Part shown: piece by piece, positions 1 to 7,591 of the stretch
Layout of the letters: each line of letters begins with the position of its first letter
Numbering within the stretch: the stretch's first letter is position 1
NCBI GenBank assembly: GCA_031256815.1
Contig: JAIRPU010000053.1
Coordinates: forward strand, 1 to 31,304
DNA length: 31,304 nt
From: Spirochaetaceae bacterium
Lineage (GTDB): Bacteria > Spirochaetota > Spirochaetia > Treponematales > Breznakiellaceae
Direction: 5' to 3'
Notes under the pieces: generated by a model
Databases searched by the model: none
Seen by the model: the letters and a program-made list of their open reading frames with translations, nothing else
What the model was told of the DNA's origin: nothing
Made by a program: the position numbers and the translations under genes

Positions 1-1
1 T

Positions 2-238
2 TTAGGGCTGGAAAAATATCTTTTTAAATTCAAATTCGGCACGGTTTCCCTGTTAGCCGCGTATCAGGCGGTGTATTCGCACAGCGATTTGTTGTCTCAT
101 CAATGTGACCACGGGCCGGTTGCAATGCTGCAAATGTATTTTTCACGGCTTGCCATGCCCGGCATGGGGTTAGGGGCGGCGTATAACGTTGATAAAAACG
201 TTTGGCAATACGCTTTTAATATGGGAATGACATTTTGA
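2..238 (+). CDS. C-terminal fragment of an outer-membrane beta-barrel protein (partial)
   Basis: The gene enters from the left edge; 78 residues and a TGA stop are visible in frame 2. The segment alternates polar and hydrophobic residues as beta-strands do, and the protein ends ...NMGMTF. A C-terminal phenylalanine preceded by alternating hydrophobics is the usual recognition signal for outer-membrane barrel assembly by BamA. No start or signal peptide is visible because the gene is cut. It converges with the DUF169 gene, whose stop lies about 60 bp away. The specific family cannot be named from this fragment; the barrel assignment is inference from the C-terminal pattern. Confidence 0.6.
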   Translation, partial: LGLEKYLFKFKFGTVSLLAAYQAVYSHSDLLSHQCDHGPVAMLQMYFSRLAMPGMGLGAAYNVDKNVWQYAFNMGMTF

Positions 239-297
239 AGGAAGGAGGAAACGGAAATAAAAACGCCAGGCCGTTTGAAATAACCGATGAACAGCTT

Positions 298-1107
298 CTA
301 TGCTATAGGACCATAACCGCCTTTATAATAGGTATAATTAATATCCAAAGGCGGTATAGTTGTTTTTTTTATTTTTGCCCGTTCCGTAATCTGAAGTTTG
401 GACTGTGCATTTTCCATTGGGTTTGCCGTTTGTTCTATGCCGTCCAAAATCAGTCTGCATTTTTCAAAAGGGATGCCTGCAGCAAGTTCGTCATCTCCCC
501 AGCCGCCGACGCACCTGGTTCCCGCGCACAGCATTGAAACATTCATATCGCCGGTTGTGTAAGGATACGAAGTACATTCATTACATATCGCGCACATTCC
601 AGACATCCTAATATTTTTTAAATGTCCAAAATGATACGCATAGCCCTGCACTATCCTCATAACAGTTTTAGGATTGGCGACAATAATAACAATATCAGGC
701 GTGCTTTCAAAATCGGCAAGCGGCATAATCTCCACACCCGCGTTTGATTCTTCAAGATACACCATGCCGGCACCAATGTTTTTGCAAATATCACCGTCCC
801 GGTACACTTTAAATTTTTCATATACCTTGCCGGAAACTCTATCTTCATCTGGTTTAACTATATTAAGCGCGTTTGCTCCGGCTTTACAGTACATATTACG
901 CGGGCCAAGTTTGCAGCGCCCACCCTTGCCGGCTTTGGATACCGCCGCACAGTACGGCAGTCCCCCTTCAGGCATAAGCGCGGCGCTGTCCCGCAGGTCT
1001 TCGTCCGTTTTTAATAAACGAATACCAACAGGAGCGCGATTCAGACCAAGCAGAACAGTTAATCTATTCTGATAGTCTGCAAAATCGCGCTTGTCAGTAA
1101 TATTCAT
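298..1107 (-). CDS. DUF169 family protein
   Basis: A 269-residue protein resembling the DUF169 family, which has no established function. The visible hallmark is a cysteine-rich stretch around residues 175-200 (CAICNECTSYPYTTGD, then CAGTRCVGGWG). An upstream in-frame ATG at 1134 exists, but I chose 1107 because the protein then begins MNITDKRDF and overlaps the preceding lipoprotein gene by only 14 bp. No signal peptide or membrane segment is evident, so it is probably cytoplasmic. It is the last gene of a leftward run after metN, metI and the NlpA-type lipoprotein, with overlapping ends that suggest translational coupling. The context suggests handling of whatever that transporter imports, possibly with a metal or sulfur ligand on the cysteines, but that is inference. 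Confidence 0.8.
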   Translation of the reverse strand: MNITDKRDFADYQNRLTVLLGLNRAPVGIRLLKTDEDLRDSAALMPEGGLPYCAAVSKAGKGGRCKLGPRNMYCKAGANALNIVKPDEDRVSGKVYEKFKVYRDGDICKNIGAGMVYLEESNAGVEIMPLADFESTPDIVIIVANPKTVMRIVQGYAYHFGHLKNIRMSGMCAICNECTSYPYTTGDMNVSMLCAGTRCVGGWGDDELAAGIPFEKCRLILDGIEQTANPMENAQSKLQITERAKIKKTTIPPLDINYTYYKGGYGPIA

Positions 1108-1891
1108 ACAAACCGCCGTAATACTCATTGGCAAAGGCTTTTACCGGCTCGCTGCGAAGCACCGCAATAATATCTGCAACCCATGCCTCATCTTTGCTCG
1201 CAGGCTTTATAACCAAACCAATCGGATATTGCGTCGCATCCTCGTCCCGGGCAAGATAGGCGTTAAAATCCCGTCCGGCGTTCTTCATGTGACTGAAAAA
1301 CGCTACAGTCCCGTCCGCGCTTTCTAAAGTCCGCACAAGTTGAGTTTGATCCATATCAACGAATTTAAGTTTTTTTGGATTCTCTTTTATATCTATAACC
1401 GTTGCCCGTTCTACATCGGGATTTAAAACAATAAGCCCTGCAAACTCTAAAATGCGAAGCCCTCTGTCCATATTCATAGCGTCATTGGCTATCGTAATAG
1501 TCGCGCCTTCGGGAATCGCAGCAATGCTGTCGTACTTATCCGAAAACAAACCCATCCCAACGGTGTAAACATAGGGCTCTTGCATTATCAAATCAGCGCC
1601 GGCGGCCTCGTTGAAACTCTGCATAAACGGCTTATGCACAGCAAACACAGCATCTACACTGCCGTCGTTTAAGGCAGCAAGGGTATTCCGGTTGTTATCG
1701 AAAAGCGTATATTTCATTTTATACCCTTTCGCCTCCATGTACGGAATTGCTTCCTTTAGCAACGCTTGAACCGTCTCGCCGCAGGCGACATTGATTTCTT
1801 TAACGGTAACACTTTTCTGCTGAGACTTTGAACAGCCGGACACTAAAAACACCAATACTACCGCCAAAATCTTAACACTTTTTAATTTCAT
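1094..1891 (-). CDS. metQ: NlpA/MetQ-family substrate-binding lipoprotein of an ABC transporter
   Basis: A 265-residue lipoprotein. A basic start and hydrophobic stretch lead to the lipobox LVSGC with Cys20 as the lipidated residue. The rest has the bilobed solute-binding pattern of the NlpA/MetQ family (near residues 33-43 NVACGETVQAL, later NDAMNMDRGL). The family binds D/L-methionine and related compounds on the outer face of the inner membrane and delivers them to MetI/MetN. A strong AGGAG ribosome site precedes ATG 1891, and the start overlaps the end of metI by 20 bp. The substrate cannot be read from sequence: the protein is divergent enough that another sulfur compound or amino acid is possible. 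Confidence 0.85.
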   Translation of the reverse strand: MKLKSVKILAVVLVFLVSGCSKSQQKSVTVKEINVACGETVQALLKEAIPYMEAKGYKMKYTLFDNNRNTLAALNDGSVDAVFAVHKPFMQSFNEAAGADLIMQEPYVYTVGMGLFSDKYDSIAAIPEGATITIANDAMNMDRGLRILEFAGLIVLNPDVERATVIDIKENPKKLKFVDMDQTQLVRTLESADGTVAFFSHMKNAGRDFNAYLARDEDATQYPIGLVIKPASKDEAWVADIIAVLRSEPVKAFANEYYGGLYEYY

Positions 1892-2582
1892 TTTTTTCTC
1901 CTATTCTCCTAAATTGTTTTTTTGAGTTTCTATAAAGCAACTCGCCGATTCCCTGAATAAGCAGTACCATAAAAAACAGCAGTCCTACTATTGCGTACAT
2001 CATTACGTCATCAAACCGCTGATACCCGTAGGTCAGCGCAACGGCTCCAAGCCCGCCAGCTCCGACCGCTCCCGCTAAAGTAGTGCTTGCCAGAAATAAA
2101 ATCGTAATCGTCGTCATTCCTGATATAATTGAAGGCAGAGCTTCAACAAACAATACTTTGAATACTATGTGAAAGTCGCTTGCGCCGAAGGATCTTGCTG
2201 CAAGTACGACACTTGGATTCACTTCCAAAAGACTCGCTTCTATCTGCCGGGCAATTACCGGAAAGGCCGCCAAAGTCAGTGGAACTATCGCGGCTTTCTC
2301 GCCTATAGAAGTGCCTACCAATACTTTTGTAACAGGAGACATCGCAACGATAAGAATTATCACCGGAAATGAACGAATCATATTGATAATAAAACCTGCC
2401 GCCTTGTAAAGCCGCGGTTTTGGGCGCAATCCAAACGGTGAAATAACAACCATAGCAATACCACAAGCCGTACCTATTACAAATCCTAAAAGCATGGAAA
2501 CCGAAAGCATCCGCAGAGTAGCCCACACTGCGGGTAAAATAATGTCAGACCAATATTCAAAAAATCTTGATTGATCTAACAT
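1872..2582 (-). CDS. metI: MetI-type ABC transporter permease
   Basis: A 236-residue inner-membrane permease with about five hydrophobic segments and the binding-protein-dependent transport fold. The EAA-type cytoplasmic loop that contacts the ATPase is visible near residues 120-140 (LEVNPSVVLAARSFGASD), as is the RSFPVIILI stretch typical of MetI. It forms the membrane channel for the compound captured by the neighbouring NlpA-type lipoprotein. Its start overlaps the metN stop by 7 bp and its end overlaps the lipoprotein start by 20 bp, so the three subunits are very likely translated as a coupled unit. The length is normal for the family. Confidence 0.88.
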   Translation of the reverse strand: MLDQSRFFEYWSDIILPAVWATLRMLSVSMLLGFVIGTACGIAMVVISPFGLRPKPRLYKAAGFIINMIRSFPVIILIVAMSPVTKVLVGTSIGEKAAIVPLTLAAFPVIARQIEASLLEVNPSVVLAARSFGASDFHIVFKVLFVEALPSIISGMTTITILFLASTTLAGAVGAGGLGAVALTYGYQRFDDVMMYAIVGLLFFMVLLIQGIGELLYRNSKKQFRRIGEKNEIKKC

Positions 2583-3544
2583 ATTTTTTTATCCTCCTCA
2601 CGGAAAACAAGGCCACGCTTTCGCAAATACGCGCTTGTTTCCAAAAACTGCGCATAGTCTATCTCAAGATAAAGATGCCCCTGAATTTTACCGCGAAACG
2701 CGCTCATACCGGCGTACACAAGCCGGTACGAAACAATTTTTGCCAGCGTGTATAACACATCTGCCTGCGTTTCGTTATCTATAACGGAAATACGCAGAAT
2801 GGTTTTGCCTTTTTCCGCCTGAAAACGCGGCGTCTTTACCAAATTAACCAGCGCGTAATGCTCGCTCATAAATACATCGCTTACCGTTCCTTCAAGCGGA
2901 ATGTTTCCTCCGGACAGTATCGCTACCCTGTCGCATATTCGCTTTACCGCTTCCATTTCGTGGGTAACAAGCATGATAGTTAATCCAAGTTCACTGTTTA
3001 TATCCGCAAGTAAATCCAGAATCGATTCCGTTATCTGCGGGTCAAGCGCGGAAGTCGCTTCGTCGCAAAGCAATACCTTCGGGTCAAGGGTCAAGGCTCT
3101 GGCGATAGCAACCCGTTGCTTTTGCCCGCCCGATAACTCACGCGGCATAGCATACATTTTATTTTCCAGTCCGACACGTTTTAAGAGAGAAACCGCTTTT
3201 TCTTTTTTTTCATTTGGCGAATAATTCCAACATTCCATTGGCAGGCATACATTTTCAAAAACAGTTTTACGTTCCAGCAATGCAAAATCCTGAAATATCA
3301 TGCCGATATTTTTCCGAAGCTGCCTTAGAGCGCTCTTATCCATATCTCCGACCGAAACACCGTCTACATATATTGCTCCTCCGTTGAATTTTTCCAGTCC
3401 GTTAACGCAGCGCAGTAACGTCGATTTGCCTGAACCGCTTTGCCCGATGACGCCAAAAATACTTCCCCGCGGGATATTTGCCGTAACATCGTTAAGTATT
3501 GACACTCCGTTGTACATTTTTCTCAAGCGTTTGATTTCTATCAT
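2576..3544 (-). CDS. metN: MetN-type ABC transporter ATP-binding protein with NIL domain
   Basis: A 322-residue ATPase that powers the MetI permease. Visible motifs are Walker A GQSGSGKST (residues 34-42), the ABC signature LSGGQKQR (137-144) and Walker B VLLCDE (157-162), followed by the H-loop histidine in LVTHEME. After about residue 245 there is a C-terminal extension resembling the NIL regulatory domain, which in MetN binds methionine and shuts transport down when the internal pool is high. A good ribosome site (AGAGGA) precedes ATG 3544. The gap to the transglutaminase-like gene upstream is 65 bp, so it may be transcribed from further upstream. Confidence 0.9.
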   Translation of the reverse strand: MIEIKRLRKMYNGVSILNDVTANIPRGSIFGVIGQSGSGKSTLLRCVNGLEKFNGGAIYVDGVSVGDMDKSALRQLRKNIGMIFQDFALLERKTVFENVCLPMECWNYSPNEKKEKAVSLLKRVGLENKMYAMPRELSGGQKQRVAIARALTLDPKVLLCDEATSALDPQITESILDLLADINSELGLTIMLVTHEMEAVKRICDRVAILSGGNIPLEGTVSDVFMSEHYALVNLVKTPRFQAEKGKTILRISVIDNETQADVLYTLAKIVSYRLVYAGMSAFRGKIQGHLYLEIDYAQFLETSAYLRKRGLVFREEDKKIC

Positions 3545-3609
3545 GTGTCCTCTTCTGCCCGCTCATTACGCGGCACAGTGGCAAAAATCCCGCCGGCAAA
3601 CAGGGCGGC

Positions 3610-4704
3610 TCATTCCATGCTGCCCTTGAAAGAAACCTTATACTTGAACTCATTGGGGCTAAAATAATCGAGAGTTTTTCCATCCACCTGGGCAAAGGGA
3701 TACATAAAATATTCCAAAGGCTCGCCCTGTTGAGCGGGATCGAATACCATACCGCGGTCGCCACGGTTCAAAGCTATGCGAAACAGATTGTCGCCATTCC
3801 AAAAAAACTCAGTCCATTCTTTGGTTTTGGCATCGCCCAGTTCAAGTTTTTCCAGAAGCATAGCTTTGCGCACATCCGCCGGGTCAGCCTGAACCCATCC
3901 GCGTCCTGGAAGATAAAATTCAGTCCAGCAGTGAAAGTCGCCGCTTATCTCTCCATCCTTGCCGCCAGTGCGCAGGCCGAAGACATCCCGCGCCGGAACG
4001 CCGGCGGCGCGAAGCACCGTAACAAAAACAGAACTTATGTCTGCGCACTTTCCACCGCCGCGCGCTTCAGTCAGCGTTTCTATGGCTCTGCCCAGACCGC
4101 AGCCTTTTACATCCGGGTCGCGAAAGGTATGGCTTATCGTCCAGTCATATACGCCTCTGGCTTTGTCCAGCAAGGTTGCGGCATTGGCTGCCGCTTCCGC
4201 GGCATCAGCTGTTATTGTTTTATCTTCACATGGTATATACATATTGGCTTCGAGGTATGGTTTTACATCCGCCGGAATATCAGCGCCTCCATCCTGCAAA
4301 GCATCCCCCTTTTTGTAGTGAGAATCCACATGAAAGGAGAATGAAAGTTTAGGCGTCTCCGTAATGTTGTCCCATTCGGCGGCAAGATATGTGGTTTTTT
4401 TGGCCGCATTTTCTTTAATGGAACAGCGTGAATAATTGCCGTTGAATGTCAATTCAGAAATATCCTGATTTGCGTCCGAAAGCGGAACAGGCGTAAAAAG
4501 CACAGCGTGTTTCGCATCCGGCGCGGTTTGCAGTTCAAAATCGTAGGTTACAATGCCCTTGCGCGTAACCTCTGCCGCCCCGCCTGCGGCAGAGCCGGCC
4601 CCTTTTTTACAGGCGCCAAAAACAAGCGCCGCCGCTAAAACAACAGTTACCGCCGCTAACAGTCCGGCAAGCGCCGTAGACGCTGCCTTTTTTTTGTTTT
4701 TCAT
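3610..4704 (-). CDS. Transglutaminase-like lipoprotein (putative cysteine protease fold)
   Basis: A 364-residue protein with an N-terminal hydrophobic segment ending in a lipobox-like FGAC, with Cys32 the likely lipidation site, placing it in the periplasm attached to a membrane. The transglutaminase core is clear: Cys220 in GGGKCADISS, His258 in GDFHCWTEF and Asp274 in VQADPAD form the expected Cys-His-Asp triad in the right order and spacing. Bacterial members usually act as peptidases or peptide ligases rather than true transglutaminases. The start is supported by AAAGGA eight bases upstream, and the gap to the YedE-type gene is 9 bp. Its role next to sulfur transporters is unknown; releasing peptides or amino acids for uptake is one possibility. 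Confidence 0.85.
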   Translation of the reverse strand: MKNKKKAASTALAGLLAAVTVVLAAALVFGACKKGAGSAAGGAAEVTRKGIVTYDFELQTAPDAKHAVLFTPVPLSDANQDISELTFNGNYSRCSIKENAAKKTTYLAAEWDNITETPKLSFSFHVDSHYKKGDALQDGGADIPADVKPYLEANMYIPCEDKTITADAAEAAANAATLLDKARGVYDWTISHTFRDPDVKGCGLGRAIETLTEARGGGKCADISSVFVTVLRAAGVPARDVFGLRTGGKDGEISGDFHCWTEFYLPGRGWVQADPADVRKAMLLEKLELGDAKTKEWTEFFWNGDNLFRIALNRGDRGMVFDPAQQGEPLEYFMYPFAQVDGKTLDYFSPNEFKYKVSFKGSME

Positions 4705-4713
4705 AATTTTCCT

Positions 4714-5937
4714 TTAATCTTTGCCGAAGCAGGCAATTTTCTTTTTCTCCCACCAGTCGGCAAGAATCCACAATAGCGCCAAAAGCAAAAGTTGAATCAA
4801 TATTGCCTGTCCGTAACCGCCAAGCGCCGCAGGCAAATACACGCCTTTGCCGGAATAGAGAAACGCGCTTTTAACGATGTAGTTGGCGTATAATCCATCT
4901 CCAATAATCGCGCCCAAAACAAAAGTAACGAACGCCAGCATACTCTGAAGATAGCCTTCGCCGAAACGCATAAGCGTCCCCGAAGCGCAGCCTCCGGCAA
5001 GCACAGCGCCTATTCCGAACAAAAATGCCCCGATAACCAGATGAAGCCCCACAGGGCGCGCAAGGGCACCCATGTTTTCAGGCAGTTTGGAAAGGTCAAC
5101 GCCATAGCGCGATATATGGACGCCGGCAAAACCTATGGTGGCAATGCCCAGCGATACAAGCAGCGCCTTTGTCATTTTGGTTCCGCCTGTGAGCGTTGGG
5201 TCGCGGAACGCCGAAGTAAAGCAAAAACGCGAATGTTGCATCGTATACCCAAGCCCCAGTCCAATAAATACGATAAACCCTGCCGCAGGGGCGCTTGCGC
5301 CGCTTGCCGCCGCAAATACAAGCCATGCCGCGATAAACAACACACCAAGCGAAATCTGAATTTTCCGTCTAAGACTGCGCTGCGCAGGGCTTAATCTTTT
5401 GGGTTCCTGCCTGCGCGTGTAAGAAAGCGGCGGGATAAACCATGGCAGCAATTTTCCACCGGCTATGGAGCCAAAAAATACGAATACAAAAAACACCCAA
5501 CCGCTTAATGAAAAAGCGGGAATACCGGAAAACATAGCGCCGATGTTACAGCCGGGGCCTATGCGCGAGCCTATACCCATAAAAAGCCCGCCTATAATCG
5601 CCGCCCATACCTGCCGGATACTTTTTATATGGCGGAATTTCCATTGGGCGGCAAGCAGAGACGAAATAAAAGCGCCAAAAGCGACGCCAACGTTTATCAT
5701 CGTATCCTTTGCAAGGGGATTGAATTTTGATAAATCCCTTTTAAGCCATCCGTCCAGACTGAGGCCGAAAAGGCCTAAAAACTTTCCTCCCCAGGTTGAT
5801 AATACCCCTGTTACGCCCCACGGGCTGGCAAAGGCCATAAGCGCGGTTGCCAGCACGGCAAGAATTACAGCGGCCTTTGTATAACTCCATTCATTTTTTA
5901 TAAGTATTTCATAATAGCTCTCTTTCTTTTCGTTCAC
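4714..5937 (-). CDS. YeeE/YedE family sulfur-compound transporter
   Basis: A 407-residue polytopic inner-membrane protein with two sulfur-transport (DUF395) halves. The diagnostic cysteine motifs are present: GPGCNIGAMFSG with Cys130, HSRFCF with Cys239, and GGCASGTLMRFGEGY with Cys317. In YeeE these conserved cysteines relay thiosulfate through the membrane; YedE homologues are sometimes linked to selenium metabolism. A TusA-like protein is encoded 9 bp upstream, the usual genetic partner, and probably accepts the sulfur in the cytoplasm. The transported species (thiosulfate, another sulfane donor or a selenium compound) cannot be decided here. Long N-terminal and linker regions make it larger than the minimal YeeE. 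Confidence 0.9.
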   Translation of the reverse strand: MNEKKESYYEILIKNEWSYTKAAVILAVLATALMAFASPWGVTGVLSTWGGKFLGLFGLSLDGWLKRDLSKFNPLAKDTMINVGVAFGAFISSLLAAQWKFRHIKSIRQVWAAIIGGLFMGIGSRIGPGCNIGAMFSGIPAFSLSGWVFFVFVFFGSIAGGKLLPWFIPPLSYTRRQEPKRLSPAQRSLRRKIQISLGVLFIAAWLVFAAASGASAPAAGFIVFIGLGLGYTMQHSRFCFTSAFRDPTLTGGTKMTKALLVSLGIATIGFAGVHISRYGVDLSKLPENMGALARPVGLHLVIGAFLFGIGAVLAGGCASGTLMRFGEGYLQSMLAFVTFVLGAIIGDGLYANYIVKSAFLYSGKGVYLPAALGGYGQAILIQLLLLALLWILADWWEKKKIACFGKD

Positions 5938-5946
5938 AGACCCTCC

Positions 5947-6174
5947 TTATTTTGTCTTTTCGATAACAATGTCCCACTCGTCTTCATCAATTTCTTTGAC
6001 TTCGACATTGTAACCTTGTTCGCGCGCCCAGGCGGGCACGTTTTTCATCGCGCAGATGTAATCAACATTCAACGTGAGTACATCTCCTGCCTTCATTGCC
6101 GCAAGTTCGTTCTGCGCCTTCATTAATGGAGCCGGACAAGCGTCTCCCATACAATCCAAAAATTTTTCCGCCAT
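5947..6174 (-). CDS. tusA: TusA/SirA-family sulfur carrier protein
   Basis: A 75-residue cytoplasmic sulfur carrier. The active-site motif CPAP lies at residues 13-16 with Cys13 as persulfide carrier, preceded by a second cysteine (Cys8). A longer reading frame exists upstream, but ATG 6174 has an ideal AGGAG site seven bases before it and gives the canonical MAEKFLDCMGDACPAP start. It sits 9 bp before the YeeE/YedE transporter gene, matching the YeeD-YeeE pairing in which the TusA-like protein supports thiosulfate uptake. It is the first gene of the leftward operon. Symbol used in the family sense; it could equally be called YeeD-like. Confidence 0.9.
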   Translation of the reverse strand: MAEKFLDCMGDACPAPLMKAQNELAAMKAGDVLTLNVDYICAMKNVPAWAREQGYNVEVKEIDEDEWDIVIEKTK

Positions 6175-6208
6175 TTTCTCCTCTTTCTCTGGACAACAAC
6201 CAGATATT

Positions 6209-6237
6209 AAAATATTTCGTATTGTATAATAAAACAA
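6209..6237 (-). promoter_or_regulatory. Candidate promoter of the tusA-led operon
   Basis: On the minus strand TTGTTT is followed after 17 bases by TATTTT, about 35 bases upstream of tusA. An overlapping alternative, TAGTCA-17-TACAAT, lies slightly further upstream. Both are imperfect sigma-70 matches in an AT-rich stretch, so the exact start point is uncertain. Confidence 0.4.
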
Positions 6238-6309
6238 TTTGCTTGACTAGCAGAGCAAAAAACCCATGGCCAGAAGTTTAACTTTTTTATACCTTTTGTT
6301 AAAGACCAG

Positions 6310-6431
6310 GCCGCGCGCCGCCATGTTGTCAAAGCTGTGCGCCGCCATGGTGTCAAAGCTGTGCGCCGCCATGGTGTCAAAAGCTGCGCGCCGCCATGGT
6401 GTCAAAAGCTGCGCGCCGCCATGGTGCCAAC
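6310..6431. repeat. Five-copy 24-25 bp tandem repeat in the tusA / YodC-like intergenic region
   Basis: Five head-to-tail copies at 6310-6333, 6334-6357, 6358-6382, 6383-6407 and 6408-6431. The shared core is GCGCCGCCATGGTGTCAAA, with small substitutions in the first and last copies. The unit changes from 24 to 25 bp midway, so no reading frame is kept across it and it is unlikely to encode protein. There are no spacers between copies. Apart from this array, the 364 bp between tusA (6174) and the YodC-like gene (6539) holds only the tusA promoter on the left and a TATAAT at 6510-6515 on the right. Confidence 0.9.
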
Positions 6432-6538
6432 AGCTGCCGTCTGGCATAAATGCTCTTTAAGATGATAGCTGTATGGTTGCGCGTTTTTTTAGTATGTGCT
6501 AATGTTTAATATAATAACAGGATTATCAGGAGGAAGAT

Positions 6539-6781
6539 ATGAGTGTACGCGCGACTGGTTCGCTTATTGCGGATTTAGTTTCGGTAAGCGGTCTGCCAGG
6601 CAGCCCCAAAATGGTCGTTTTGTCTGTAAATGAAGAGGCAAAACAGGTAACAACGGTATGGTTTTCGTCAAACGGAGACGCGCAGCAGGGGACTTTTCCC
6701 GCACAGGCGCTTGACCGCGTTGAACAAAAAAACGCCGCTCCGGCAAAAAAAGCGTCCGGGCCTGCAAGGGGCAAAAAGTAG
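6539..6781 (+). CDS. Small YodC/DUF2158-like protein
   Basis: An 80-residue protein with an excellent ribosome site (AGGAGGA, six bases before ATG). The middle part, with GSPKMVVLSV near residue 20 and TVWF followed by TFPAQALDRVE, matches the pattern of the short YodC/DUF2158 family (GGPxM...V..WF...FP...L), a small beta-rich fold of unknown role. The C-terminal 18 residues form a Lys/Ala/Pro-rich basic tail (KKASGPARGKK) that could bind nucleic acid, which is speculation. A TATAAT at 6510-6515 may be its -10 box. It is followed by a hairpin and tRNA-Pro. The family link rests on motif recall only. Confidence 0.7.
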   Translation: MSVRATGSLIADLVSVSGLPGSPKMVVLSVNEEAKQVTTVWFSSNGDAQQGTFPAQALDRVEQKNAAPAKKASGPARGKK

Positions 6782-6786
6782 AACTG

Positions 6787-6833
6787 TTTTTATGTATATT
6801 CCAAACCGCAAAGGTTTTGAGTATACATAAAAA
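6787..6833 (+). terminator. Long AT-rich hairpin between the YodC-like gene and tRNA-Pro
   Basis: Perfect 12-base arms TTTTTATGTATA (6787-6798) and TATACATAAAAA (6822-6833) enclose a shorter inner stem AAACC/GGTTT. It starts six bases after the stop codon and ends four bases before the tRNA. It lacks a downstream T-run, so it may be a processing or attenuating structure rather than a true terminator. Confidence 0.45.
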
Positions 6834-6837
6834 TTTT

Positions 6838-6911
6838 CGGGCAATAGCGCAGTTGGTTAGCGTACAAGTCTGGGGGACTTGGGGTCCCCGGTTCGAATCC
6901 GGGTTGCCCGA
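6838..6911 (+). tRNA. tRNA-Pro (anticodon GGG)
   Basis: The sequence folds as a complete cloverleaf. The acceptor CGGGCAA pairs with TTGCCCG, the D-stem is GCGC/GCGT, and the anticodon stem CAAGT/ACTTG holds loop CTGGGGG with anticodon GGG. A five-base variable loop follows, then T-stem CCCGG/CCGGG with loop TTCGAAT. The discriminator base is A at 6911. CCA is not encoded. The first base pair C1-G72 is typical of bacterial proline tRNAs. It reads CCC and CCU codons. Confidence 0.95.
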
Positions 6912-6934
6912 TTTAATAAAGTTGCAATAAATGA

Positions 6935-6966
6935 CGGTTAAATCGCTATAAACAACGATTTAACCG
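6935..6966 (+). terminator. Hairpin downstream of tRNA-Pro
   Basis: Perfect 11-base arms CGGTTAAATCG (6935-6945) and CGATTTAACCG (6956-6966) with a 10-base loop, 23 bases after the tRNA. A five-T run follows some 12 bases later. A terminator or 3'-processing signal for the tRNA transcript is plausible. Confidence 0.45.
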
Positions 6967-7078
6967 CTGTTTACGCGCTTTTTCCAAAATTCAATATCAC
7001 GCAATAAAAAGCATTTTTTCCTGCCGGCAACTTATGTAAACATTTTGGGGAAAAATGCGCTGCAAAGCGCCTTAAATT

Positions 7079-7468
7079 TTATTGACGAATGTTACCGGCA
7101 GCGGTTTCCGCCTGGGCGCGATAATCGTAAACATTCAATTCGTCTTCACGCAGCCATCCTGTGTAAGTGCCGGATACAAACACCCAGCTTTCCGCTTTGT
7201 TGTTTTGCACTACAGGCCGGCGTTCAAGAATCTCAACAATAGAACCCTTACGCAAAAGGCCAAGAGGCTCGCCGTTAATATCGCGCCTGTCCAGCACATG
7301 AGTATAACTTGACGCTATAACACCATATCCTATTACCGAGCGTGAAAGCGGCGCGGTTACAGGAAGCTGTATTTCATAAGAAACACTACGGCGTGAACAG
7401 CCGGAAACTGACGCCGTCAAAATTAGCGGCAGCGCAGCGAGGCAGAATTTTTTTAACCAATAAAGCAC
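7079..7468 (-). CDS. Small lipoprotein with a bacterial SH3-like domain
   Basis: A 129-residue exported protein. The N-terminus has a basic/hydrophobic signal followed by lipobox SVSGC, with Cys24 as the predicted lipidated residue. Residues about 45-115 look like a bacterial SH3 fold (SYTHVLDRRDINGEPLG, then KGSIVEIL, then SWVFVSG-TYTGWLREDEL), a module that commonly binds cell-wall peptides. The best start is GTG 7468: there is no Shine-Dalgarno site, and a -10 like hexamer ends six bases before it, suggesting a leaderless mRNA. It stands alone, divergent from pgi. Function beyond an envelope anchor or sensor cannot be stated. Confidence 0.75.
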   Translation of the reverse strand: MLYWLKKFCLAALPLILTASVSGCSRRSVSYEIQLPVTAPLSRSVIGYGVIASSYTHVLDRRDINGEPLGLLRKGSIVEILERRPVVQNNKAESWVFVSGTYTGWLREDELNVYDYRAQAETAAGNIRQ

Positions 7469-7474
7469 AGTTCA

Positions 7475-7503
7475 ATTATTATGAAATAAAGGCGTATTAG
7501 CAA
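7475..7503 (-). promoter_or_regulatory. Candidate leaderless promoter of the SH3-like lipoprotein gene
   Basis: On the minus strand TTGCTA, 17 bases, AATAAT, then six bases to GTG 7468. Transcription would begin at or next to the start codon. The same spacing recurs at several other genes here. Confidence 0.5.
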
Positions 7504-7591
7504 GACTGTAAAAACGGCACTCTTGGAAAAGTGTATGGAAGTTTGTATTGTTATTGCATACAATGCATAAGTACCGGAGGAGAGAGGAGTT

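Noticed and set aside
235..537. Forward frame preceded by GGAGG-like sequence after the barrel fragment
   Set aside because: The GGAGG lies inside the frame rather than before its start, and most of it is antisense to the DUF169 gene, which has clear family features.
3730..4344. Long 204-codon forward frame opposite the transglutaminase-like gene
   Set aside because: No ribosome site or recognisable motif, and the reverse strand has a complete catalytic triad and lipobox.
6310..6431. CRISPR array
   Set aside because: The copies abut one another with no unique spacers, and no cas gene is near; it is a plain tandem repeat.
6247..6460. Open frames on both strands across the tandem repeat, translating to repeated short peptides
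   Set aside because: They exist only because the 24 bp unit keeps frame for a few copies; the unit shifts to 25 bp and there is no ribosome site.
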